In this document: positions 52,580-61,271 of the stretch, piece after piece
Position numbering within the stretch: the stretch's first letter is position 1
Layout of the letters: each line of letters starts with the position of its first letter
DNA from: Sphingobacterium bambusae
GTDB taxonomy: Bacteria; Bacteroidota; Bacteroidia; Sphingobacteriales; Sphingobacteriaceae
Assembly (NCBI RefSeq): GCF_033955345.1
Contig: NZ_CP138332.1
Coordinates: 1,550,001 to 1,614,000 of the forward strand
Reading direction: 5' to 3'
Length of the DNA stretch: 64,000 nucleotides
Program-made: the position numbers and the translations under genes
Notes under the pieces: generated by a model
Told to the model about the DNA's origin: nothing
What the model saw: only the letters and a program-made list of their open reading frames with translations
Databases searched by the model: none

Positions 52580-55195
52580 ATGAGAAATACCATTATACTT
52601 TCAATTTTACTGTTCGTCGCTGTCATCGGCGCTTCCATATATTACTTCGCAGACTTAAACGGTAGCGAGAAAGAAGGTCTGCGTCCACTGACGTTTTTGC
52701 CCAAAGAGACGTATCTCGTTAGCACATTTCACAATGATGCGACGACCGATAATATCTTCAAGGATTTCGAGCTATTTGAGGCGTTAATCGGCAAACAGGA
52801 TATGAAGCAATGGCAATTGTGGAAGGCTAAGCTGCTACGTAACGCATCCTTACAGCCCTACGTCAACGGTTCGGATCTGTACCTTTCGTTTCATCCGGAG
52901 GGCGAGAAGATCGTTTCGCTTTTCAGCATTCCAACAAGTGAGCCCATCGAAGTAGAGAGTCTTGCGGCTGTCATGGCAGAGGTGGGTAAAGAATTCAACG
53001 TTACGCACCGCGACACCTTGGGTGCTCGTATTTTCCACCTTCACAGTGGTAATAAGGATAGTATTTTCCATATTGCCTATCATAAACAGATATTCTTTGC
53101 GAGTTACTCGGACAGCCTAATAAACCGGGTGCTTGATAACAACCAGCCTAAGCTAGACAAACATGCAATCGATTACTTTGCGGAGAACAACAGCAGAAAT
53201 TCGCCGTTAAGCGTTTACTTCCTACACGATGAAGTCGCTAAAATTTCGCAACATCTGATGCGTAACCGTCCCGGTAACAACATTGGCCTTTTCACATCCA
53301 TTGGAGGGCAATCTGCCTGGAATCTTAACTTCAAGAATGATGCACTGATCTTGAGTGGTGAGAGTGAAACCATGCGCGACAGAAAAAATTACCTAGAGGT
53401 CTTCGGTAGGCAAAGCAAAACCACGCAAAGTCTTTTCAATTACTTTCCAGAAAATACGGCCACCTACATGGCTTTTGCCATTAGCGATCCCGCGCTCTTC
53501 CAAGATGATCTACAAAAAATGTTCAAGGAACGGGGCGAATCGGAAAAATTGTCCGATCAGCTTCAGCAACTGGAACGCAACAGCAACCTATCCTTAAACA
53601 AGGAGATACGACAAATATTCGGAAATGAATTTGCGGTGGTCGAACAAAGCAATCAGACCTCACTAGCCTTTGTAGCCCTTCATGATTCATCGCAACTGAG
53701 TCAAAACATTGATCGTATTTCTACGGAAACAGGAGATTCCATATTCCGTTTCGATCAATCCAATGTGCTGTATGCCCTATTCGGCGACCCCTTAAAATCA
53801 TTTACTCGTCCATATTTTATGAAGCACGAAAACAGCATTGTGGTCGCAAATAGCCAAAGCCTGTTGCAAGACTTCAAACGGGATATGCGCAGGGAGAACC
53901 TTTTGATCAACACACTAGGATTCAAGAACTTCGAAAAGATACAAGGTAACGAGGCCAATGTGACCTATTTTCAACGCACACGCACCTCTTCCGCCTTAAT
54001 CGGCAATTTGCTGAAACCCGCTTTTCGCGAGAACTTCCGCGACAGCGACGACTTCGGGTTTCAAGACTTCTACTCTTGGTCGCTCCAAATATCGGGAAAC
54101 AACGGAGATTTTCTATCCAACATTTACGCCATCTATAAAAGTAAAACTGCCTTAGGAGCTACACCAGAATGGAGCTACACGTTCGAGAACCGCCCTATTA
54201 CGGCACCTTGGGTGTTTGAACATTCCGACACTAGTCAATTCATCCTTATACAGGAGCAAGATCATACGGTTCATGGCATACATCCTTCCGGAAAGCAACT
54301 TTGGTCGGCTGTGTTTCATGGACGCGTGGTCGGCGAAGCTCAACAATTGGCAGATCGATCGATTGTACTTGTCACGGATCGCAACCGCCTGTACCGGTTC
54401 GACAGTAGCGGCAACGGCTTGCCGGGCTTTTCGTTGGGTTTGAGTGCGGAACCAAGCTATACGCCTACCGTTGCTGAACTTAACGGACAACAGCTTATTT
54501 TTATCCCCGCCGGTAACGAGCTTTTGGTGTACGATCTGGAAGGCAAGCGTATGGAAAATTGGAGTAACGAGAAATTGGCTGGCAACATTCTTTTTGATGT
54601 TAAAGCACGCAATAGTCAAGTTTTTATAGGCACCGAAAATGGTCATTTCTACCAATATGATGCGAATGGAAAACTGATTAAGCAAGAAGTCATTAATGGT
54701 GGTCATTTCCGAAATCCGCTTGCTTTTATTGCGCAGGAAGATGCCGGCAGCACGCTCATAGCGATAGACACCGCCAACAATTTCGTGACGATAGATTTTA
54801 AGCAGCCTGCAACAAAACGAACAGTAGGAAATTGGCATGGTAAATCGATCTTGGCTTTTGACCACATGGGCGCTACGCCAGCAAACAGATTGATTGTCCT
54901 AGATGGCAAGAAACTTTCCACACTTCAGCTTCCAGACGGCTCTCCACTATATGACTTTACCTTCACGCAAGCGGCAGAAGACAGACCACAGTTTTTCGCC
55001 AACGGAAGCCTTCTAGGCATCGCTTCGCGCGAAAATGGGCTGATTTATATTTTCGACGACAAAGGCACTGTGGTAAACGGCTTCCCAATAGAATCTATGC
55101 CGCTCTTTTATTACGGCAAAATAGACTATAATAGTGCTACCTATTTATTGTGTGTGCGCAGGGACCGAAAACTGTATGCCTTTAAGCATGATTAA
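52580..55195 (+). CDS. Large membrane-anchored exported protein with C-terminal beta-propeller-like region, unknown function
   Basis: I cannot name a family for this 871-residue protein. An N-terminal helix (about residues 5-23, ILSILLFVAVIGASIYYF) anchors it; the rest should lie in the periplasm. Residues about 30-510 are mixed alpha/beta with repeated short segments such as KQIFFASYSDSLINRVLDNN and ENSIVVANSQSLLQDFKRDM, which resemble each other and suggest an internal duplication. Residues about 530-871 look like a quinoprotein-type propeller: ILIQEQDHTVHGIHPSGKQL, RNRLYRFDSSGNGLPGF and FIGTENGHFYQYDANGK. I chose the ATG at 52580 over the TTG at 52571. No enzymatic motif is seen. Confidence 0.75.
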   Translation: MRNTIILSILLFVAVIGASIYYFADLNGSEKEGLRPLTFLPKETYLVSTFHNDATTDNIFKDFELFEALIGKQDMKQWQLWKAKLLRNASLQPYVNGSDLYLSFHPEGEKIVSLFSIPTSEPIEVESLAAVMAEVGKEFNVTHRDTLGARIFHLHSGNKDSIFHIAYHKQIFFASYSDSLINRVLDNNQPKLDKHAIDYFAENNSRNSPLSVYFLHDEVAKISQHLMRNRPGNNIGLFTSIGGQSAWNLNFKNDALILSGESETMRDRKNYLEVFGRQSKTTQSLFNYFPENTATYMAFAISDPALFQDDLQKMFKERGESEKLSDQLQQLERNSNLSLNKEIRQIFGNEFAVVEQSNQTSLAFVALHDSSQLSQNIDRISTETGDSIFRFDQSNVLYALFGDPLKSFTRPYFMKHENSIVVANSQSLLQDFKRDMRRENLLINTLGFKNFEKIQGNEANVTYFQRTRTSSALIGNLLKPAFRENFRDSDDFGFQDFYSWSLQISGNNGDFLSNIYAIYKSKTALGATPEWSYTFENRPITAPWVFEHSDTSQFILIQEQDHTVHGIHPSGKQLWSAVFHGRVVGEAQQLADRSIVLVTDRNRLYRFDSSGNGLPGFSLGLSAEPSYTPTVAELNGQQLIFIPAGNELLVYDLEGKRMENWSNEKLAGNILFDVKARNSQVFIGTENGHFYQYDANGKLIKQEVINGGHFRNPLAFIAQEDAGSTLIAIDTANNFVTIDFKQPATKRTVGNWHGKSILAFDHMGATPANRLIVLDGKKLSTLQLPDGSPLYDFTFTQAAEDRPQFFANGSLLGIASRENGLIYIFDDKGTVVNGFPIESMPLFYYGKIDYNSATYLLCVRRDRKLYAFKHD

Positions 55196-55271
55196 AAATA
55201 CGTGAATATGGCAGGTAATACAACTGACACGGAGAGCGTTTCCATAGAAACACTTCTTGTTAAAAAATTTC

Positions 55272-55299
55272 TTGAACCAACAAAATTGTAGTAGGTTTG
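55272..55299 (+). promoter_or_regulatory. Promoter of nrnA-like and FKBP genes
   Basis: TTG (55272-55274) and TAGGTTTG (55292-55299) are separated by 17 bases. Transcription should start near 55305, about 10 bases before the ATG at 55316. Confidence 0.65.
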
Positions 55300-55315
55300 C
55301 AATCTTAGATTATTT

Positions 55316-56326
55316 ATGCTGACAGGACAAATACATTTACATTTACTTTCCGAACCTAAGAATATCGTTATCACCACCCATCATAAGCCTGATGGCGACG
55401 CTTTAGGCTCATCTCTGGGTTTGTACCATTGGCTCAAAGCTAAAGGACACCACGTGGAGATAGTATTATCATCCGACTTTCCTACATTTTTGGATTGGAT
55501 GCCCGGTCGCGAAGAGGTAATTATTTATCCCACGGCGAAAGAACAATCCGAACACTTATTGGCAAATGCGGACATCATTTTTTGCCTAGACTACAGTGCT
55601 ATAAGTCGAACCAACATTCTAGAGCCTCTTATCCGCGCTGCGTCGGGTCAAAAATGGATGATCGATCATCACCTAGATCCGGAAGACTTTGCGAGCTTAA
55701 GTTATTGGGACTCCAATGCGGCGGCAACTGCACAGCTTATCTATACGTTCATCTGTTCAGTAAACGGAGACCGAGAAGGCATGAGCCCAGAAATCGCGAC
55801 CTGCCTCTATGCAGGAATCATGACTGATACGGGTTCTTTCCGTTTTCGTTCGACTACGGCGGCGGTACACCAAATTATCGCGTCATTGATCGACGCAGGA
55901 GCGAAAAATTGGGAGATACACGAGCAAGTTTACAACAGCTCCACCGAGAATCGACTGAAGTTTTTGGGATACTGTTTGCTCAACTGCCTAGAAGTTATTC
56001 CGGAATATAATACTGCTGTATTTTCGGTCAGCAAAGAAGATCTGCAGAAGTTTGATGTAACTACTGGAGACACAGAAGGCTTAGTGAATTATGCCCTTTC
56101 GGTAAAAGGAATTCGTTTAGCTGCTTTATTTATTGACAGAACCGAATTAATTAAATTATCTTTGCGATCAATTGGAGATATTCCATGTAATGAGATTTGT
56201 AAAAAGTACTTTAATGGGGGCGGGCATTTAAATGCTTCTGGTGGTAGTTCGAGTGACGAACTGAGCCAGGTTGTCAATAAATTCAAGTCTATTTTACCAG
56301 CATATAAAGAAATATTAACAAAATAA
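55316..56326 (+). CDS. nrnA: DHH-family phosphoesterase, NrnA type (oligoribonuclease/pAp phosphatase)
   Basis: A 336-residue protein. The DHH domain has TTHHKPDGDALGSSLGLYHW (the DxD motif), CLDYSAISRTN and MIDHHLDPEDF; the DHHA1 domain holds the C-terminal KYFNGGGHLNASGG motif. NrnA-type enzymes degrade short RNAs (nanoRNAs) and convert 3'-phosphoadenosine 5'-phosphate to AMP in the cytoplasm. The FKBP gene starts 22 bases after its stop, so they form one unit with the promoter at 55272-55299. Confidence 0.93.
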   Translation: MLTGQIHLHLLSEPKNIVITTHHKPDGDALGSSLGLYHWLKAKGHHVEIVLSSDFPTFLDWMPGREEVIIYPTAKEQSEHLLANADIIFCLDYSAISRTNILEPLIRAASGQKWMIDHHLDPEDFASLSYWDSNAAATAQLIYTFICSVNGDREGMSPEIATCLYAGIMTDTGSFRFRSTTAAVHQIIASLIDAGAKNWEIHEQVYNSSTENRLKFLGYCLLNCLEVIPEYNTAVFSVSKEDLQKFDVTTGDTEGLVNYALSVKGIRLAALFIDRTELIKLSLRSIGDIPCNEICKKYFNGGGHLNASGGSSSDELSQVVNKFKSILPAYKEILTK

Positions 56327-56348
56327 ATTTAGTGATTAGATCAGAAAA

Positions 56349-57332
56349 ATGAAGAAATCAATTTTATTCCTTTCGGCAGCTGTCGCCGTTTTAGCGACTG
56401 CAGCTTGCCAGAACTTCAAAAAAGGTGATGGTGGTCTTGAATATAACATCGTAAAAGATGCCGGCGCAGAAAAAGCAAAAGCTGGCGACTTGCTATCGGT
56501 GGATATGATTGTAAAGTCAGACCGTAAAGATTCGTTATTGCAAAGTACATATGATATCGGTTTGCCACAAATCGTCAACATTGCTCCAGATTCTATCCCG
56601 GGCTTATACGCTGGTGACTACAACTCCATGTTCAAGTTTTTAGGAGAAGGTGATAGCGCGGTTTTCCGTTTAAACCTAGACACCATGGCTGCAAAAACAG
56701 GACAGCCAAAGCCTGAATTTGCAGACAAGTATGTTACGTTCACTGTAAAAGTTAGAAAGCACTTCAAAAAAGGAAATCTTACTGACTCTGCATTATACGC
56801 ACAGATCGACAGCTACTTCAAAGGCGAGATCGAAGGCTTAAAGAAATCCGAAGAGAGCAAATTGGCCGGTTACATTGCCGACAAAAAATTGGAGCCTAAG
56901 AAAACAGCTTCAGGCCTTCAATATGTCATTGCTGAAGAAGGTAAAGGAAATAAAGTTGTCGTAGGTGATACTGCTGTTGTTAATTACACCGGCAGATTGG
57001 TGAACGGAAGCATCTTCGATACCAACAATGCTGAAACAGCGAAGAAAGAGAACAAATTTAATCCAATGCGTCCTTATGAGCCACTTCGTTTCCGTGTTGG
57101 ACACGATCCTGTTATCCAAGGATGGACAGAAGGTTTCCAATTGTTAAGCAAAGGCAGCAAAGCAACATTATTGGTTCCTTCTAGCTTAGGTTACGGCGAG
57201 CGCGGTGGCGGTACCATCCCTCCATATGCACCTCTTGTTTTCGAAATCGAAGTAGTCGATGTGATTCCTGGACCGAAAACAGAAGCGCCTGCTCCTGGTC
57301 CTATCGTAGACTCTGTCGCAACAAAGAAATAA
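56349..57332 (+). CDS. FKBP-type peptidyl-prolyl isomerase lipoprotein
   Basis: A 327-residue lipoprotein (lipobox ATAAC, Cys20). The C-terminal FKBP domain spans about residues 205-310: GDTAVVNYTGRLVNGSIFDT, FRVGHDPVIQGWTEGFQLLS and YGERGGGTIPPYAPLVFEIE. The N-terminal 180 residues contain a second FKBP-like half (DLLSVDMIVKSDRKDSLLQS) that lacks the catalytic residues. It probably speeds folding of exported proteins. A Pro/Ala tail ends it. It is co-transcribed with the nrnA-like gene and followed by a terminator. Confidence 0.92.
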   Translation: MKKSILFLSAAVAVLATAACQNFKKGDGGLEYNIVKDAGAEKAKAGDLLSVDMIVKSDRKDSLLQSTYDIGLPQIVNIAPDSIPGLYAGDYNSMFKFLGEGDSAVFRLNLDTMAAKTGQPKPEFADKYVTFTVKVRKHFKKGNLTDSALYAQIDSYFKGEIEGLKKSEESKLAGYIADKKLEPKKTASGLQYVIAEEGKGNKVVVGDTAVVNYTGRLVNGSIFDTNNAETAKKENKFNPMRPYEPLRFRVGHDPVIQGWTEGFQLLSKGSKATLLVPSSLGYGERGGGTIPPYAPLVFEIEVVDVIPGPKTEAPAPGPIVDSVATKK

Positions 57333-57355
57333 GAATTTTATCAAATTGATAATGG

Positions 57356-57389
57356 AAACGCAAGATTATTAAAAGTCTTGCGTTTTTTT
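57356..57389 (+). terminator. Terminator of nrnA-FKBP
   Basis: AAACGCAAGA (57356-57365) and TCTTGCGTTT (57376-57385) pair perfectly around a 10-base loop, followed by TTTTTAT. Confidence 0.92.
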
Positions 57390-57449
57390 ATGCTCGATTA
57401 GGTCTTATACTACGAAAAGACTAAATTTAGCCCCATTATCAACGATCAT

Positions 57450-58232
57450 ATGTCCACTAAACCCTATACACTGACTGATACGCATACCCATATCTACTAC
57501 CATCTAGCCGATGCAAAATTGGATGAGCAGCTATCCCGTTGTTTCGAACAAGGAATAGATCGCTTGTTTCTTCCAAACGTAGACAGCGATTCTATAGCGC
57601 CGGTTTTTGCCACCGTAGAAGCTTATCCAGCCAACTGTTTCCCAATGTTGGGTTTACATCCATGTTCTGTTAAAGAAAACTTCCGAGAGGAGCTTCGTAT
57701 CATCGAAGAGGCGCTATCTGCTTATAAGGTGTATGCTATCGGAGAAATTGGTCTTGATCTTTACTGGGACAAAACCACACTTTCTTGGCAAAAAGAAGCC
57801 TTCCGCATTCAAGTCGAATGGGCGAAATCGTTGGGACTACCTATAGACATACATTGCCGTGAAGCTTTTGACGAATTGTTTGAACTACTTGACGAGCTTA
57901 AAGATGACAAACTGTTCGGTATCCTACATTGTTTCACGGGAGACTTAGAGCAGGCTAAAAAGGCTATCGACCTTGGTTTTTCCCTCGGTATTGGTGGCGT
58001 TGTGACATTTAAAAAATCGGGGTTGGATGCGGTAGTAAAGGAGATTGATATGGTCCATATCGTATTAGAAACCGATGCCCCCTACCTTGCTCCTGTCCCT
58101 TTTCGGGGGAAAGAAAATGAAAGCAGTTACTTACATTACATCGCCCAAAAAGTAGCAGATATCAAAGAAACGGATATTCGTCATATCGCCGATATCAGCA
58201 CCGCAAATTCAAGAAAAATATTTGGAATTTAA
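57450..58232 (+). CDS. TatD family metal-dependent hydrolase (DNase)
   Basis: A 260-residue TIM-barrel amidohydrolase. Metal ligands are in DTHTHIYY, GEIGLDLYWD, DIHCREAFDE, LHCFTGDLEQ and VLETDAPYLAP, the full TatD set. Such proteins are 3'-5' exonucleases in DNA repair and RNA quality control. The asparaginase gene starts 10 bases after its stop, so they are likely co-transcribed. No strong -7 box was found; TAAATTTA at 57422-57429 is close. Confidence 0.93.
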   Translation: MSTKPYTLTDTHTHIYYHLADAKLDEQLSRCFEQGIDRLFLPNVDSDSIAPVFATVEAYPANCFPMLGLHPCSVKENFREELRIIEEALSAYKVYAIGEIGLDLYWDKTTLSWQKEAFRIQVEWAKSLGLPIDIHCREAFDELFELLDELKDDKLFGILHCFTGDLEQAKKAIDLGFSLGIGGVVTFKKSGLDAVVKEIDMVHIVLETDAPYLAPVPFRGKENESSYLHYIAQKVADIKETDIRHIADISTANSRKIFGI

Positions 58233-58242
58233 GCGCTTAACC

Positions 58243-59265
58243 ATGCAGAACATATTTATCATTTACACCGGCGGAACAATAGGGATGGTAAAAGATCCAG
58301 ATACCGGTACATTCGTTCCATTTGATTTCGAGCTCATTGCTCGCAATCTACCCGATCTAGCGCGTCTAAACTACAAGTTGACCGTCCATTCCTTTACACC
58401 AATTATTGATTCCTCGAATATGAGGCCTTCCATTTGGGTAGAAATGGCGCAAATCATCAAAGACAACTACGAGCATTATGATGGCTTTGTTATCCTACAT
58501 GGATCGGATACGATGTCGTTCTCTGCCTCTATTTTGAGCTTCATGCTCGAGGGATTGCAGAAGCCGGTCATCCTTTCCGGATCGCAATTGCCAATCGGCG
58601 AAATTCGAACGGACGCGCGCGAAAATATGATGACCGCACTGGAAATTGCCTCGGCAAAGGAAAACGGGAAGTCGATCATCCAAGAAGTATGTATCCTCTT
58701 CGACAACAAGCTCTTCCGCGGAAACCGATCGTTCAAATATAATTCGGCAAAGTTCGAAGCATTTCGTTCACCCAACTATCCCGTTTTAGCGGAAGCAGGG
58801 ATACACATCAACTACAACAGGGAAGCCTTGCTCAACAATAACGACAAGCAATTCATCATGCACACCAAATTAGACGACCATGTGGGCATGTTAAAGTTGT
58901 TCCCAGGCATCAGTCCCAAATTTATTCAGTCAATTCTGGATGCCGACGTCCGCAGTATCGTAATGGAAACATTTGGATCGGGTAATACCATGACCGACGA
59001 CTGGTTTTTGGATATGCTAGCAGCAGCGGTCAAGAAGGGCAAGAATATTCTCGATATTTCGCAATGCAAGGTAGGGTCAGTGGAACTTGGGCGATATGAA
59101 ACATCACAAGGACTTAAGGCTATCGGTATACTAAACGGTTACGATATGACTTTCGAAGCGGCTGTTACAAAGTTAATGTACCTTCAAGGTCATTTTGAAG
59201 ATCAGGAGTCCGTAGCCTATTGGATTGAGCGCGACATTCGCGGCGAGCTGACCGTGAACGATTAA
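58243..59265 (+). CDS. ansA: Type I L-asparaginase
   Basis: A 340-residue amidohydrolase with no signal peptide, so cytoplasmic. The first catalytic Thr is in FIIYTGGTIGMVKDP and the second triad in ILHGSDTMSFSASILSFMLE; SGSQLPIGEIRTDARENMM is a type I mark. It turns L-asparagine into aspartate and ammonia. I chose the ATG at 58243 (MQNIFIIYTGG), ten bases after the tatD stop. A strong bidirectional terminator follows. Confidence 0.94.
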   Translation: MQNIFIIYTGGTIGMVKDPDTGTFVPFDFELIARNLPDLARLNYKLTVHSFTPIIDSSNMRPSIWVEMAQIIKDNYEHYDGFVILHGSDTMSFSASILSFMLEGLQKPVILSGSQLPIGEIRTDARENMMTALEIASAKENGKSIIQEVCILFDNKLFRGNRSFKYNSAKFEAFRSPNYPVLAEAGIHINYNREALLNNNDKQFIMHTKLDDHVGMLKLFPGISPKFIQSILDADVRSIVMETFGSGNTMTDDWFLDMLAAAVKKGKNILDISQCKVGSVELGRYETSQGLKAIGILNGYDMTFEAAVTKLMYLQGHFEDQESVAYWIERDIRGELTVND

Positions 59266-59299
59266 CCGCGCAACATAAACATATCATGTAGAAAATTTC

Positions 59300-59333
59300 A
59301 AATTCCCGACTGCCCGAAGGTCGGGAATTTTTT
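59300..59333. terminator. Bidirectional terminator between asparaginase and YoaK-family genes
   Basis: AAATTCCCGAC (59300-59310) and GTCGGGAATTT (59320-59330) are perfect 11-bp complements, followed by TTTTA. A-rich sequence on the left gives a T tract on the minus strand as well, just past the YoaK-family stop at 59332. Confidence 0.93.
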
Positions 59334-60081
59334 ATGCGGTACAGTTTTCCTTATGCCTGCGATCAAAAAGATGTTTCACCCGTGTCAACTTATAGAAGTC
59401 GTATAGCGCAATGACCAAAAGGATGACGCAGGTTAGGTAGAATGTTCCGTTTTCCAAATATAGATATCCAATACCACCGAAGATACCACCAATGACGTAG
59501 GCTGTCATAATGGTGAGAAGCAGGTGAAATTTATCAACCAAAGCTTTGTTTTGCCGATTCTGCCGCTTACTAAACATCGAGACCAAGATGGCCAAATCTG
59601 TCGTCAGGCCGGTAAGGTGCGTTGTTTTCACAACTGAATTGGAAATGCTCGCAGTTAAACCATTTTGAAGCCCCATAGCGAAGAGCAGTGCGGCAACCAG
59701 AAATTCGGTTTCCTGCAGCGAGTTACTGTAAAAGAAGTCAAGATACAAACCTACGAATAGAATACTCAGAAATTCCAATATAACGGGAATTGCATGGGAT
59801 ATGTATTGGCTCCAGCGTCCTCTACCTTGTACAATAACAAAGTTGGACAAGAAACTGCCCATAAAAAACAATAATATCCACAACAGCACAACTGCGCCTT
59901 GATACCAATTGCCTTTACTTAATTCTTGCGCAAAAACCGCATAGTAACCTGTTATGTTAGATGTAAAGGCAAAAAAAACAGTTACCGAGGCCACGTTGAC
60001 CATCCCGGCAGAAAATGCCGTCAACGCCCCCAATTTTACATTATCACTCTGTGTACGATGATTACTATATTTTCTTAGCAT
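59332..60081 (-). CDS. YoaK/DUF1275 family membrane protein
   Basis: A 249-residue protein with about six membrane helices: ALTAFSAGMVNVASVTVFFA, SNITGYYAVFAQ, VVLLWILLFFMGSFLSNFVI and later FAMGLQNGLTASISNSVVKT, then THLTGLTTDLAILVS, the classic DUF1275 block. The function of the family is unknown. The first 17 bases overlap the end of the upstream gene, so it is the last gene of a three-gene operon starting at 61073. Confidence 0.92.
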   Translation of the reverse strand: MLRKYSNHRTQSDNVKLGALTAFSAGMVNVASVTVFFAFTSNITGYYAVFAQELSKGNWYQGAVVLLWILLFFMGSFLSNFVIVQGRGRWSQYISHAIPVILEFLSILFVGLYLDFFYSNSLQETEFLVAALLFAMGLQNGLTASISNSVVKTTHLTGLTTDLAILVSMFSKRQNRQNKALVDKFHLLLTIMTAYVIGGIFGGIGYLYLENGTFYLTCVILLVIALYDFYKLTRVKHLFDRRHKENCTA

Positions 60082-60559
60082 ATTGATCTGAGGGATCTTT
60101 TCTTTCCAAAACGATTTCTATTATACCCTTTACTTGCAAATCAAAATTAAGGTGTAACACCAGTCTATCATCGCTTATTTGTTGAATTTGAAAACTTTCC
60201 ATTTGCTTTCCATTTTTGCGAAGCTCCAGAACGTGTCCACGCCCCTTAATAAGCCACTCAATGTCACTGCTTTGATTTGGGTCTGCGGATAGCAGTGAAC
60301 GGTTTTCTTCAAATTTCCACACGCCCAAGTGCAATTCCTGAAAATCCTGTAGAATCTCCTTACGCAAGCCTTCTTGTAACTGCGAATTTGATGCCAATTC
60401 TCCCGAGGCATTGTCCTTTTCTAATCGCCACTCTTTCTCTACCCACTCTCCTTGAATTAGGCGTTCCGGGTTCTCGTGATACATCACGACCAAACTACTG
60501 CCTATCAATAGCAGCGCGATGAAAATATAGTTTATCTTAACCAATATATCCCTACTCAT
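60065..60559 (-). CDS. Membrane-anchored protein of unknown function, middle gene of the USP-YoaK operon
   Basis: I do not recognise this 164-residue protein. It has a short N-terminus (MSRDILVK), one membrane helix (about residues 9-27, INYIFIALLLIGSSLVVMYH) and an outside part of about 135 residues. The outside part has GEWVEKEWRLEKDN and VWKFEENRSLLSA, then ELRKNGKQMESFQIQQISDD, which recalls lipocalin-like small beta barrels of Bacteroidota. The stop and start overlaps (8 bases with the gene before, 17 with the one after) imply translational coupling. Confidence 0.75.
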   Translation of the reverse strand: MSRDILVKINYIFIALLLIGSSLVVMYHENPERLIQGEWVEKEWRLEKDNASGELASNSQLQEGLRKEILQDFQELHLGVWKFEENRSLLSADPNQSSDIEWLIKGRGHVLELRKNGKQMESFQIQQISDDRLVLHLNFDLQVKGIIEIVLERKDPSDQYAKKI

Positions 60560-61073
60560 AACTTACCCTCCAATCTCTTCTAAAAAAAATGCTATCCATG
60601 GAATCTATCCCTTCCAACAGCTGATCTTCCAATTTCACAGGAACGATGATGGCCGAGATGCTTTCCACATTTTTACGCAGTACCTCTGTTAGATCGAACA
60701 CGCTAGATTCCTTTGAAGCAAAAAGATAGCCCTCCGGAAGCACAATATGTGTGACGCGCCCTCCCTTAAAATAGTTACGCAGGTAACGTCCATTTCTTGA
60801 AATAATCAAGTCCGAATACATTTCAACTAAGTTGCTCTTGAAACGCGATTTGATCATTTCACATCCCTTGATAAAGTCTTCACTTTCGAGCCTCGAAAGA
60901 TGATCCTCTTTTGTAATTCCTAATAAACTCGTAATGGAATCGCCCACATCGTATCCGCAAGCAAGCACCAACTCGACTTTCTGATCGGCATTTTTCTCCA
61001 TGAAGTTCAAAACAATGCGAAGAGAGTCCACGCTAAAATCTGTCGGTACGAGAACACGTGCTATATTTGCCAT
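60552..61073 (-). CDS. Universal stress protein-like protein
   Basis: A 173-residue protein. The start ARVLVPTDFSVDSLRIVLNF is the first strand and helix of the universal stress protein fold, but the usual C-terminal G-x2-G-x9-G-(S/T) ATP-binding loop is not seen; RVTHIVLPEGYLFA and SAIIVPVK are the late strands. It may be a divergent USP that does not bind ATP. It heads the operon with the unknown gene and YoaK family gene. A TAACTTTG box lies 15 bases upstream. Confidence 0.75.
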   Translation of the reverse strand: MANIARVLVPTDFSVDSLRIVLNFMEKNADQKVELVLACGYDVGDSITSLLGITKEDHLSRLESEDFIKGCEMIKSRFKSNLVEMYSDLIISRNGRYLRNYFKGGRVTHIVLPEGYLFASKESSVFDLTEVLRKNVESISAIIVPVKLEDQLLEGIDSMDSIFFRRDWRVSYE

Positions 61074-61088
61074 ACTTTACCTTTTTTT

Positions 61089-61096
61089 CAAAGTTA
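61089..61096 (-). promoter_or_regulatory. -7 box of the USP-unknown-YoaK operon
   Basis: Minus-strand TAACTTTG matches TAnnTTTG exactly and ends 15 bases before the ATG at 61073. Direct repeats at 61158-61206 lie 62-110 bases upstream. Confidence 0.55.
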
Positions 61097-61157
61097 CGAG
61101 GCAGGCATAGCAATGGCATGAAGCCCACATTAGTTTTCAATTAAACTTCAGCGAAAC

Positions 61158-61206
61158 AGATTAAAACAGGATTAAAAACACCGATAAAATTAAAATAGGA
61201 TTAAAA
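61158..61206. repeat. 20-base direct repeat, possible OmpR-family binding sites
   Basis: 61158-61177 and 61187-61206 are 18/20 identical and 29 bases apart. Each holds two TTTTAAT-type half-sites (minus strand) spaced about 10 bases, the layout used by OmpR-type regulators. They lie upstream of the USP operon promoter and next to the genes of an OmpR-type system. Confidence 0.5.
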
Positions 61207-61271
61207 AAACAGGAAACCGTCGCCTAAGATCCGTAATAAGGATATTATGGAAAACCGTACTTTCTGTCGGA

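Noticed and set aside
54152..54865. A 237-codon minus-strand frame opposite the large propeller-like gene
   Set aside because: Long but without family features; the plus strand has a promoter, membrane anchor and continuous 871-residue protein.
61141..61210. Possible CRISPR or tandem-repeat locus suggested by repeated TTAAAA units
   Set aside because: There are only two 20-base copies of low-complexity sequence and no spacers of regular length; regulator half-sites explain them better.
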